From positions 1-16,474 of the forward strand of contig CAZWMK010000045.1 of assembly GCA_964635065.1 (NCBI GenBank): a DNA stretch of 16,474 nucleotides, written 5' to 3'. This DNA comes from CAZWMK01 sp964635065 (GTDB lineage Bacteria; Pseudomonadota; Alphaproteobacteria; Sphingomonadales; Sphingomonadaceae). Under the pieces are notes generated by a model. It had not been told where the DNA came from. It saw only the letters and a list, made by a program, of their open reading frames with translations, and did no database searches. Below, piece by piece: positions 1-7,039 of this stretch; the stretch's first letter is position 1; the number at the start of each line of letters is the position of its first letter. Both the position numbers and the translations under genes were made by a program.

Positions 1-1
1 C

Positions 2-331
2 GATCTCGCTGCCGAAGCTGACGAACGCATCCGCACCTTCCAGCGCGACGGTGCCAAGCGCGCGGGCATCTTCCACCACCTGATCACGCTGCCGACCTAT
101 CACACGGCCGCGCTGTCGACCGACAACCTCGCCAAGGAATATTTTGGCGACGCCGGCATGCTCGGCTACGTCAAGGGCGTGCAGCGTCAGGAAATTCGCC
201 AGGGCATCGCCTGCGTGAAGCACCAGAACATGTCGGGTTCCGACATCGGTGACGATCACAAGGAATATTTCGCCGGCGAAGCCGCGCTGAAGGCCGGTGG
301 CGTGCACAACACGATGAACCAGTTCTCCTGA
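2..331 (+). CDS. aceA: Isocitrate lyase, C-terminal part (5' end outside window)
   Basis: This is the last 109 codons of isocitrate lyase, which cleaves isocitrate to glyoxylate and succinate in the cytoplasmic glyoxylate shunt, allowing growth on acetate or fatty acids. The frame is open from the first bases of the window to a TGA at 329-331. The visible part matches the family C-terminus: a GIFHHLITLPTYHTAALS stretch, then HQNMSGSDIGDDHKEYF and a terminal NTMNQFS. The catalytic KKCGH motif would lie upstream and cannot be checked. A strong intrinsic terminator follows about 30 bases after the stop, so the gene probably ends its transcript here. Codon use matches the high-GC neighbours. The family call is firm; full length and start are unknown. 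Confidence 0.93.
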   Translation, partial: DLAAEADERIRTFQRDGAKRAGIFHHLITLPTYHTAALSTDNLAKEYFGDAGMLGYVKGVQRQEIRQGIACVKHQNMSGSDIGDDHKEYFAGEAALKAGGVHNTMNQFS

Positions 332-361
332 TCGCGCATTGCGCATGCGAAAACTGTAAAG

Positions 362-392
362 ACGGCCCGGGGTCTCCACCCCGGGCCGTTTT
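362..392 (+). terminator. Rho-independent terminator after isocitrate lyase
   Basis: An 11-bp perfect GC-rich stem (362-372 with 379-389) and a 6-base loop are followed by a T run at 389-392. It lies 30 bases after the isocitrate lyase stop and before the 66-aa gene, so it separates the two transcripts. Confidence 0.88.
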
Positions 393-445
393 CATTTGCC
401 GCGAAGGACCTTGCACCCCGGCCCGCGGCCAGTCATGGAGACCGC

Positions 446-646
446 ATGCGCAGCATTTCCCTCGACGCACCGGTCCGCCTCTATCATCTTGATGATGGCG
501 AAGGCGGCATGGCCACGACCTTGCTTTACGGCAGCCTGTCCGAGGCGCTGGCGCTGGCCGCCAATCAGCCCGAAGCGATTCAGGACGCGCTTTATATCCA
601 GACGGTGAATGACGTGATTGCCTACCGCGATTATGTCGATGGCTGA
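446..646 (+). CDS. Small hypothetical protein, 66 aa
   Basis: I do not recognise a named family. The 66-residue product is soluble-looking, has no signal peptide or membrane segment, and is mildly acidic, with an Ala/Leu-rich centre (EALALAANQPEAIQDALYIQT) and aromatic residues near the end. The start is supported by a GGAG at 437-440, 5 bases before the ATG. It sits directly downstream of the isocitrate lyase terminator and converges on the TetR gene with a 16-base overlap of the two 3' ends. Coding on this strand is favoured by the good ribosome site and a natural composition. It may be a small conserved sphingomonad protein, but that is inference. Confidence 0.7.
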   Translation: MRSISLDAPVRLYHLDDGEGGMATTLLYGSLSEALALAANQPEAIQDALYIQTVNDVIAYRDYVDG

Positions 647-1311
647 TCCGGACTGCCGGTAGGAGCAGTGCCCAGATAGGCGAGGATGGCTGCAACCGCC
701 TGCGCTTCGATCAACGCGGCCTCTGATGCAGCGGCGACAGGGTGCACGATGGCGGCATGGGCCAGACTGTGTGCAATCTCGCTGGCGACTATCGCTGCAA
801 GCGCGGGTGTGCTGCAACGAATCTCGGCGCGGATCGTGGCGGGGAGATCTGCGAACAATGCGCGAACCGCCGATTTTGTCGATGGATGGTCGTGCACATG
901 GCTGTCGTCCGACCCATGCCCATGGGCAAGCCCATGATGACCGTCGCCGAAATCATGGTCGAGCGCGTCATGCAGTGCCGGTTCGAGGCGATGCGCCGCA
1001 AAGACGGCCGCGACGATGCGGCGGATGGCCTCTTCCAGCGTTGCGGGCGGCGGTTCAAGGCAGTGCGCCACCAGATCATGAATACGCTGGCTGTGGCGAT
1101 GGACCAGCGCGTGGATGATACCCTCGAGATTGGCGAAATACTGGTAAAGCGAGCCGACGCTGACCCCCGCTTCGCGAGCAATGGCGTTGGTATTGGTTCG
1201 CGCACGGCCATCCCGGGTCAAAATGCGAGCCGCGGCATCAAGGATCGCCTCGTGCAGCACGCGCGATCGCGCCTGGCGCGGAGTTTTCCGGATGTTTCCG
1301 CCTGCCATCAT
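631..1311 (-). CDS. TetR/AcrR-family transcriptional regulator with His-rich segment
   Basis: A 226-residue DNA-binding repressor of the TetR type. The N-terminal helix-turn-helix spans about residues 22-62, with TNAIAREAGVSVGSLYQYF as the recognition-helix region typical of the family. The C-terminal ligand domain holds an unusual segment at about residues 119-142 with eight histidines and several aspartates (including HHGLAHGHG and HVHDH), which resembles metal-binding loops. The start is ATG at 1311 or the adjacent ATG at 1308; GGAGG lies just upstream and fits the second better. It is divergent from a TonB-dependent receptor across an 85-base gap, the usual layout for a regulator controlling its neighbour. 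Family assignment is firm. The ligand is unknown; a transition metal is a guess from the His-rich loop. Confidence 0.92.
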   Translation of the reverse strand: MMAGGNIRKTPRQARSRVLHEAILDAAARILTRDGRARTNTNAIAREAGVSVGSLYQYFANLEGIIHALVHRHSQRIHDLVAHCLEPPPATLEEAIRRIVAAVFAAHRLEPALHDALDHDFGDGHHGLAHGHGSDDSHVHDHPSTKSAVRALFADLPATIRAEIRCSTPALAAIVASEIAHSLAHAAIVHPVAAASEAALIEAQAVAAILAYLGTAPTGSPDQPST

Positions 1312-1396
1312 GCCTCCGCCCTGCCGCGAGTATGCAATGTGAATAAATGCTCATATTAAGGCGTGCAATCTCTATTTCTATCAGGTGACTTAAATT
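1312..1396. promoter_or_regulatory. Divergent promoter/operator region between tetR and the TonB receptor
   Basis: These 85 bases separate the two divergent starts and must hold both promoters. The centre (1341-1360) is AT-rich with short inverted arms AATA (1342-1345) and TATT (1354-1357) around AATGCTCA, resembling the AT-rich imperfect dyads used by TetR proteins. The motif TGCAAT occurs twice (from 1333 and 1364). No convincing -35/-10 pair is visible. An AGGTGA at 1383-1388 is the ribosome site of the receptor gene. Confidence 0.35.
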
Positions 1397-3430
1397 ATGC
1401 TGCGTTCCGTGTTGCTCCTGTCGTCGATCATGATGGTGTCGCCCGCAGGGGCCGTCGATCTTACAGCCGATGCGCCGCAGGCGGGCGACATCACCGTCTG
1501 GGGACGCGATCTTGATTTGCTGGGGCTGGCGAAATCGGGGTCCGAGGGCGTGGTCGGGTACCGCGATTTCAGGGATCGTCCGCTGCTCAGGGTCGGCGAA
1601 CTGGTCGAGACGGTCCCCGGTGTGATTGCCACCCAACATTCGGGCACTGGCAAGGCGAACCAGTATTTCCTGCGCGGGTTCAACCTTGATCACGGCACCG
1701 ATTTTGCCGGTTTTGTCGATGGCGCCCCGGTCAACCAACGCAGCCATGGTCATGGGCAGGGCTATCTCGACTTCAATTTCATCATTCCCGAACTGATCGA
1801 GCGTGTCGATTATCGCAAAGGCCCCTATTTCAGCGATGTCGGCGACTTTTCGGCCGCTGGTACCGTCTCCTTCACCACCTATGACCGGCTGGAACGCCCC
1901 TTCGCCGAACTGACGGCGGGCAGCTATGGCTATTGGCGCGGGGTTGCGGCCGGCAGCACACCCCTGGCAGGTGGCGATCTTCTGGTCGGACTGGAAGGCA
2001 CGGCATCGAACGGCCCATGGGTGCTGGATGAAAATCTCGAACGACTGAACGCGCTGGTCAAATTCGGGCGCACGAATGGCGACAATCGCTGGAGCCTGGC
2101 ATTCAGCGCCTATGATGCGCGCTGGACATCGACCGATCAGGTGCCATCACGCGCTGTCGCGTCAGGCCTGATCGAACGGCGCGGCTTCATCGATCCCGAT
2201 CTTGGCGGTCATGCCTCACGCTATGCCCTGACGGCAAAGGCCGACATAGGCGCGACCGAGATCAACGCCTATGCCGTGCGCACGCGTCTGCGTCTGACGT
2301 CAAACTTCACCTATTTTCTCGATGATCCGGTCGATGGCGACCAGTTCCAGCAGCGCGACCGGCGCACGACGCTGGGCGGTGCGATCCGCCATGCGTGGCC
2401 GACACGCCTGGGGGCACTGCCGTTGACGCTGCGCATCGGTGGCGACGTCCGCTATGATGATATTCCGACCATAGGCCTTTATCGCAGCCGCGCCGGACAG
2501 GTGACGGGCACCGTCCGCGAGGACGATGTGGCCCAGCATGGGGCCGGTCTTTATGCCGAGGCCGAGATGGCCCTGACGCCGACGTTGCGGCTGGTCGCCG
2601 GGGTGCGCGGCGATCATCTGGGCTATGACGTCGATGCGGCCTTGCCGGACAACAGCGGCAAAGGGTCGAGCACCATGCTGACCCCCAAATTCGCACTGGC
2701 CTGGCGCGCGGCGCCACAGGTCGAACTTTATGCCAATTATGGCGAATCCTTTCACAGCAATGACGCACGCGGTGCGGAAACGCGGATCAATCCGGTCGAT
2801 GGCAGCCCGGCCACGCCCGTTGATCTGATGGTGCGGGCGAAAGGTGCGGAAATCGGGGCGCGGGTCGATACGGGCCGGTTCAATGCAACGCTGGTCGGCT
2901 TCTGGCTCGATCTCGGGTCGGAACTGGTATTCGTCGGCGACGCGGGTACGACGGAACCCAATGATGCAACCCGCCGCCACGGCGTCGAGTTTTCGGCCTT
3001 CTGGCGTCCGGTCGATGGACTGACGCTCGATGCGTCTGCGGCGTGGACGCGCGCACGCTTCCGTGGCGTACCGTCCGGCCTGCGCGCCATTCCGGGCGCC
3101 GTGCGTTCGGTGGTGGCCGCCGGGGCCGTCGCGGAGATTGGCGCTGGTTTCCGGGCATCTGCACGCCTGCGTCATTTTGGCAGCGCGCCCTTGATCGAGG
3201 ATGGCAGCGTGCGGTCGCAACCGACGACCCTCGTCAATCTTGGCCTTTATCGCGACATGGGCCGCCTGCGGATCGGGCTCGATCTTTACAATGCGTTCAA
3301 TGCGCGTGATGCCGATATCAGCTATTATTACGCCTCGCGCCTGTCCGGCGAAGCGGCAGCGCAAGAGGATCTGCACAGCCATCCCGTCGAACCGCGCCAG
3401 CTGCGCGCGACGATCCGTCTGGCGTGGTAA
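1397..3430 (+). CDS. TonB-dependent outer-membrane receptor
   Basis: A 677-residue outer-membrane beta-barrel receptor that takes up a scarce substrate using TonB energy. Residues 1-19 form a signal peptide (cleavage after SPAGA is likely). A TonB box DITVWGR lies at about 31-37. The plug domain follows, with PGVIATQHSGTGKANQYFLR and DHGTDFAGFVDGAPVNQRSH. The barrel strands run to the C-terminus, which ends in an aromatic residue (IRLAW) as outer-membrane proteins do. The start is supported by AGGTGA 8 bases upstream. Short His motifs (SHGHGQG in the plug, LHSHP near the end) and the divergent His-rich TetR regulator make a metal or metal-chelate substrate possible, but this is inference; siderophores or other ligands remain open. 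Length is normal for the family. Confidence 0.95.
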   Translation: MLRSVLLLSSIMMVSPAGAVDLTADAPQAGDITVWGRDLDLLGLAKSGSEGVVGYRDFRDRPLLRVGELVETVPGVIATQHSGTGKANQYFLRGFNLDHGTDFAGFVDGAPVNQRSHGHGQGYLDFNFIIPELIERVDYRKGPYFSDVGDFSAAGTVSFTTYDRLERPFAELTAGSYGYWRGVAAGSTPLAGGDLLVGLEGTASNGPWVLDENLERLNALVKFGRTNGDNRWSLAFSAYDARWTSTDQVPSRAVASGLIERRGFIDPDLGGHASRYALTAKADIGATEINAYAVRTRLRLTSNFTYFLDDPVDGDQFQQRDRRTTLGGAIRHAWPTRLGALPLTLRIGGDVRYDDIPTIGLYRSRAGQVTGTVREDDVAQHGAGLYAEAEMALTPTLRLVAGVRGDHLGYDVDAALPDNSGKGSSTMLTPKFALAWRAAPQVELYANYGESFHSNDARGAETRINPVDGSPATPVDLMVRAKGAEIGARVDTGRFNATLVGFWLDLGSELVFVGDAGTTEPNDATRRHGVEFSAFWRPVDGLTLDASAAWTRARFRGVPSGLRAIPGAVRSVVAAGAVAEIGAGFRASARLRHFGSAPLIEDGSVRSQPTTLVNLGLYRDMGRLRIGLDLYNAFNARDADISYYYASRLSGEAAAQEDLHSHPVEPRQLRATIRLAW

Positions 3431-3698
3431 AGCGGTCGTCGTGCGTCACCGTCCGGCTTGCGCGCGGCTGTGACAAAAGTATGGGCTGTGTCGATTCGCG
3501 AGATATGGCGCTTTTCCTGGATGACCTTTCGTAACAATCGAATTTGAAAGAACGTTCGTCGTCGACAATAACGCCTGACAGGCGGCAACCGACAGTTCGG
3601 TTTTCCATCGTGATGGGCTGGTGCTGATGGCCGGCAGGCGCAAACTTCGTGGCCGGCCCCTGCCCGGCAAGGCCTGCCCGACAAGACCCGCTTGGCGA
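3431..3698. other. Non-coding spacer between convergent genes, with a 14-bp tandem duplication
   Basis: No credible gene is seen in these 268 bases between the receptor and the nucleotidyltransferase 3' ends. Apart from the weak terminator, it has a small odd palindrome GCCTGACAGGC (3573-3583) and a tandem imperfect duplication of 14 bases (CCTGCCCGGCAAGG at 3659-3672 and CCTGCCCGACAAGA at 3673-3686, 12 of 14 matching). Confidence 0.5.
3587..3604 (+). terminator. Possible weak terminator after the TonB receptor
   Basis: A 6-bp stem AACCGA/TCGGTT with a 4-base loop runs straight into TTTT (3601-3604), about 155 bases after the receptor stop. The stem is short, so this is a modest call. Confidence 0.4.
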
Positions 3699-4490
3699 TC
3701 AGGCAGCCCGGCGCTGTTCCATCAGCAGGCTGTCGACAATCGCATAGGTGCGTTCATTGTCGACATCGATAGCGCAGCGGCCTTCGCGCAGGATGACGGG
3801 GGCGATGGTCAGGCCGAAACGGCTGGCAATGCGCTTCAATCCCGCAGGCAAGGAAAGTAGCCGCAGGCGCAGCAGCACAAGATTCATCAGGCCGAATGCG
3901 TCGATGATGCGGCTGGCCTTTTTCGCGAATTGACCGCCGCCGCGAAAAATCTCGGCCGCCGCCAGCGCATGCGGGCCTGCCATGCCGTAGAGGTTGCAGT
4001 TGCAATAATCACCATCTCGGAAGCGGTAGAAACGTCGCTGCCCAAGCGGGTGCGCTGCCTGAACCGCCTGTTTGGTGGTCATGGCAATGGCCAGATCATG
4101 CCCGTGTTTCAGCGGCGCGATCAGGCTGTCGAGCGCGGCGGGTGTCAGCAATGCATTGTCCGCCGTGGTAATGACAAGCGGCCCACCATGCCCGGCAGCG
4201 GCGGCAATGACGCTGTCAGCCAGATTATCGGCGGCGGCGACCATGTCGATAGTGGCTGTTTTATCGGGAATGCCAGCGGCAATACGGGCGATGGTGTCGA
4301 ACAGCTCAGGCTCAACCGACACGCAAATGTCGCTGATTGCCGCATGGCGAGCGATGGTGGTCAGGGCATGGCGGATCAGCGGCACGCCGTGCAGGGGAAC
4401 CAGGCATTTGTGGCTGACGCCATGCGCCAGCGCCAAAGGATCGACAACGCCGCGCCGCTGGGCGGCAAGTAGAATGACACGTACGGACAT
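3699..4490 (-). CDS. MobA-like nucleotidyltransferase (NTP transferase) protein
   Basis: A 263-residue cytoplasmic protein that resembles sugar-phosphate/alcohol nucleotidyltransferases with a Rossmann-like GT-A fold. The N-terminus has VILLAA followed by DPLALAHGVSHKCLVPLHG, where a lysine (residue 28) takes the place of the family's usual PK. TTADNALL (about 108-115) supplies the metal-binding Asp; IDVDNERT near 241-248 is a second acidic site. The classical glycine-rich GxGxR loop is replaced by AAQRRG, so activity is not certain. The start ATG at 4490 was chosen because the family N-terminus begins there; the open frame runs 29 codons further upstream with no family-like sequence. It begins 29 bases after the ATP-grasp pseudogene stop, so the two form one operon. 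Substrate unknown. Confidence 0.8.
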   Translation of the reverse strand: MSVRVILLAAQRRGVVDPLALAHGVSHKCLVPLHGVPLIRHALTTIARHAAISDICVSVEPELFDTIARIAAGIPDKTATIDMVAAADNLADSVIAAAAGHGGPLVITTADNALLTPAALDSLIAPLKHGHDLAIAMTTKQAVQAAHPLGQRRFYRFRDGDYCNCNLYGMAGPHALAAAEIFRGGGQFAKKASRIIDAFGLMNLVLLRLRLLSLPAGLKRIASRFGLTIAPVILREGRCAIDVDNERTYAIVDSLLMEQRRAA

Positions 4491-4519
4491 ACGGTTCTCG
4501 ACTGGTTCAAGCGTCGGCT

Positions 4520-5401
4520 TCAGGCTGCGATGCTTCCGGCATGCGCGATCAAGCCATGGCGCGCAAGGCTTTCGCACAGGATCGTCTCGATCAGGTCGAC
4601 ATGCATCCAGCCCATCAGTTCGGCTGATTTGCCGAAAACCTTCTGGGACCAGAGATTGCAGTTGAGGTTGACCTCAAGCAGCATCAGCTGGCCCGTGGAA
4701 AATACCGGTCATCCGGCGTGTGTAATCACGGATTTGTTCCCCCCAGTGCGGGTCTTCGAACGCCAGCTAGCGATATTGATGTTCGCGTTCGACAAGATCG
4801 CGCTTCTCGCCATAGGTGCGAAGGTGCGATGGATCCGCCTGTTCGAACAGCATCATCGGCATGATCGTTGGCTGGCCCCGACAGGTCATCACCGGCACTT
4901 CGACATCACTGCCGTTCAGGAACGGTTCGACAATCGCATCATGGCCTTCGTCACGGATTTCGGCCACGGCCTGTCTCACGCCCGCCCAGTCGCCGGCATC
5001 GCGTACGCCCCAGCTGGCGGAGGATGCATTAGGCTTGATCACCAGCCGGTCGCCCCTGGGACAGGTCACATCCGTGACGGCCGCGCCACGGCGATAGATG
5101 GCCCAAGGGGCCGTCGGCACACCGTGCGCCTGCGCTTCAAGCTTGGTCAGGTGCTTGTCGTCGGACAGGGCGCAGGATGCGACTGGCGCCAAGAAACGGC
5201 AGGCCGAGGCGAGTTGCCAGCAGCGGCAGCAGCATTTCGGAATTGAGGCCCCCCGCGATTAAGCAGCGGAAATACGAAGTCGCAGCCCGGATCGGCGAAC
5301 AACGCCTCATAACTGTCGGCAAGTAGCAGGTTGACACCGAGAGATTCGAGCGTCTGCCGGATTTCGCGGTGTTTGTGACCGCCCATGGTCAGCCATGCCA
5401 C
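4520..5401 (-). pseudogene. ATP-grasp ligase (D-Ala-D-Ala ligase-like), degraded
   Basis: Joining three frames on the minus strand gives a protein of about 290 residues that resembles ATP-grasp carboxylate-amine ligases. The N-terminal part (VAWLTMGGHKHREIRQTLE, then DFVFPLLNRGG) begins at GTG 5401, just after an in-frame stop. The middle has ALSDDKHLTKLEAQAHGVPT, the nucleotide-binding LVIKPNASSASWGV and EPFLNGSDVEVPV. The C-terminal metal site is LLEVNLNCNLW, ending at the stop at 4520-4522. Four lesions are seen: +1 in a six-base C run (5249-5254), a shift near 5168-5175, an in-frame stop at 4767-4769, and a shift at the four-base A run 4699-4702. It is upstream of the nucleotidyltransferase gene in the same operon. 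Substrate unknown. Confidence 0.75.
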
Positions 5402-5463
5402 ATGTCACATGATTGTCGCTGCCGTGCGGCATGGTCGGCGCATGATGCTGATGGGATGACGGC
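5402..5463. promoter_or_regulatory. Divergent promoter region of the ATP-grasp and PLP pseudogenes
   Basis: These 62 bases lie between two divergent starts. An 11-base odd palindrome CATGTCACATG (5401-5411) overlaps the ATP-grasp start codon and could be an operator remnant. No clear -10/-35 boxes or strong ribosome site are visible. Confidence 0.25.
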
Positions 5464-6322
5464 ATGACAACGCGTACCGATGCGACGGCCTTTCTGGTGA
5501 AGCTGCGACGGCAGGCGGCGACGCACGCATCCGCGTGCAGCCGGGCGGCAACGTCAATATCTATGGACCCTCTCCTTGCCCACGCACCACGCTGGCCTAT
5601 GCCGCATCGACCGCGAACGATATATCCCAGCCTGCTGTCGATCATCTGAGCCGGCTGGTACATCAGTGGCCGCAAGGAACGCGGCCATCGCCTGCCCACT
5701 ATGCCGGGCATCTCGATCAACTGCGTGCGCGCATCCGCATCGCTTATGGCCTTGGCGCGGATACGGACATTGTTTTTGCACCATCCGGCACCGGCCTTGA
5801 ATATATCGCCCTGCATCTGACGGGCGCGATGCACGGCAAGCCCGTCACCAATATTCTTGTCGGACCGGAAGAAGTTGGCAGCGGCTGCGGCCTTGCGGCG
5901 GGCGGACGCTTTTTCGCGCACGAGACCGCCTGTTTGCCGCTGGTCGAAAAAGGCGGAACGCTGGCCGGGCTTGGCGACAGCGAGGTGCGTCTGGTTCCAC
6001 TGCGCGATGGCTTTGCCGTGCCCCATGCCTCCGCGCGGATTGCCAGTGCCATCTCCGAACTGGCCGATCGTGCGGCAGCGGCAGGTCGCCAGCCGCTGGC
6101 CCATGTCATCCATGGTTCGAAAAACAGGTTTGGTACGTCCGACGCTCGACGACATGGACCGCCTTGTCGCGCATCATGGTCCCGGGCTGTCGTGGGTTGT
6201 CGATGCCAATGATCGTTCGCCTTGCCTCTTTTGGCGATGCTGAACTTGCCGATCATTTTTCTGCTGACATGCGGCAGATCGCACAGGTTCTGAAAGCAGC
6301 AGCCCGTCCGGCGGCTGCCTGA
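5464..6322 (+). pseudogene. PLP-dependent transferase-like protein, frameshifted and internally deleted
   Basis: The pieces resemble a fold-type I PLP enzyme of aminotransferase class V style: GNVNIYGPSPCPRTTLAY near the N-terminus, the phosphate-binding FAPSGTGLEYIALHL, then ILVGPEEVGSGCG, HVIHGSK and SWVVDA, where the Asp would bind the PLP nitrogen. The frame changes near 5515-5522, again at the A run 6120-6124 (one A too many), and again near 6203, where a C-terminal piece (MIVRLASFGDAELADHF onward) runs to TGA 6320-6322. The section expected after VVDA, including the PLP lysine, is missing, so even a frame-corrected product would be inactive. About 286 codons remain against roughly 370-420 for this type. 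Divergent from the ATP-grasp pseudogene. Confidence 0.7.
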
Positions 6323-6410
6323 GCAATTTTGCCCACTGTTGCGACCGCATCGGGGGAACATCACACAGACGTCATCAATCTGCCCGTCTGGGCTTCACAA
6401 TCCGCCCGGT

Positions 6411-6800
6411 TCAGGCAAGTGTGAGGTAGATTTCCGCCTCGATCACCCAGTCAGCGCCGGTTTTCCGCCACTTGGCGACATAGGTGCCAGAGGCGGTCAG
6501 CCGTCCGCTGGTCGCCGTTGTCCCCTGCCAGTTGCCCTGCTCAAGCGCGATGGGCTCGACGTCGGACGTTGTGATCGTGCCGGGAAGACGGACATAGATT
6601 GTCCGGTCGGCGGCTGAAAACTCGCGTTTCCATGCCGCAAGCTGCGCCTTGCGACCCGCAATGATCGCGCTGTCGGTTCCCGTGACCAGAATGGCATTCT
6701 GACCGAGCAAGGGCATGATGGCCTGAAGTTCCCCCTCGGCCAGCGCGCGATTGAAAACCGCCCGGCGCTGACGGATGGCAAGGTCGGCGGTAGCGGTCAT
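6411..6800 (-). CDS. NTF2/SnoaL-like (DUF4440-type) protein
   Basis: A 129-residue soluble cone-shaped-fold protein of the NTF2-like superfamily, which includes small hydrolases, isomerases and binding proteins. The pattern is typical: an N-terminal helix pair (IRQRRAVFNRALAEGELQAI), NAILVTGTDSAIIAGRKAQ in the position of the family's conserved A-x-G-x-x core, and C-terminal strands ending in ASGTYVAKWRKTGADWVIE and AEIYLTLA. A GGAGA about 10 bases upstream of the ATG supports the start. No signal peptide is visible. It is divergent from the Tim44-like gene. No catalytic residues can be assigned from sequence alone, so the function is not known. Confidence 0.82.
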   Translation of the reverse strand: MTATADLAIRQRRAVFNRALAEGELQAIMPLLGQNAILVTGTDSAIIAGRKAQLAAWKREFSAADRTIYVRLPGTITTSDVEPIALEQGNWQGTTATSGRLTASGTYVAKWRKTGADWVIEAEIYLTLA

Positions 6801-7039
6801 GAAGTGCTATTCTCCACATTGCAATTGTGGGCGGCCTTGCTATTTTCAACCTGTGCGGGCCGGGCCCCTCTGACGGCTGTTGCGACGGTCGTGATGTCGG
6901 ACCGCATCGAGTGCGCTCGATGCTGGTTGTTGTGCAACCATGAGGCCCGGCAATTCAAGCCACTCGTTTGCCAGATATAGCCGGTTGCGGCTGCATGCGT
7001 GTGCCCCTGCCAGCGCGGCCGGGCTGAAGAGGATGTTCG
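6801..7039. promoter_or_regulatory. Divergent intergenic region with tandem small hairpins
   Basis: No gene is supported in these 239 bases. Two adjacent inverted repeats stand out: an 8-bp stem GCATCGAG/CTCGATGC (6904-6911 with 6916-6923, loop TGCG), and one base later a 6-bp stem TGGTTG/CAACCA (6924-6929 with 6935-6940). A third dyad CCACA-N7-TGTGG (6814-6830) overlaps the leader of the NTF2-like gene. AAGAGGA at 7027-7033 is the ribosome site of the Tim44-like gene. Confidence 0.4.

Noticed and set aside
2300..3382. Minus-strand open frame of 360 codons
   Set aside because: Antisense shadow of the TonB receptor; the Arg/Ile-rich composition is unlike a real protein.
4530..5246. Plus-strand open frame of 238 codons
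   Set aside because: Antisense to the ATP-grasp pseudogene, whose motifs are on the minus strand.
5307..6155. Minus-strand open frame of 282 codons across the PLP pseudogene
   Set aside because: The plus strand carries recognisable PLP-enzyme motifs, so this is its antisense frame.
6366..6390. CAGACG/CGTCTG inverted repeat as terminator of the NTF2-like gene
   Set aside because: Short arms, a 13-base loop and no T tract on the minus strand.
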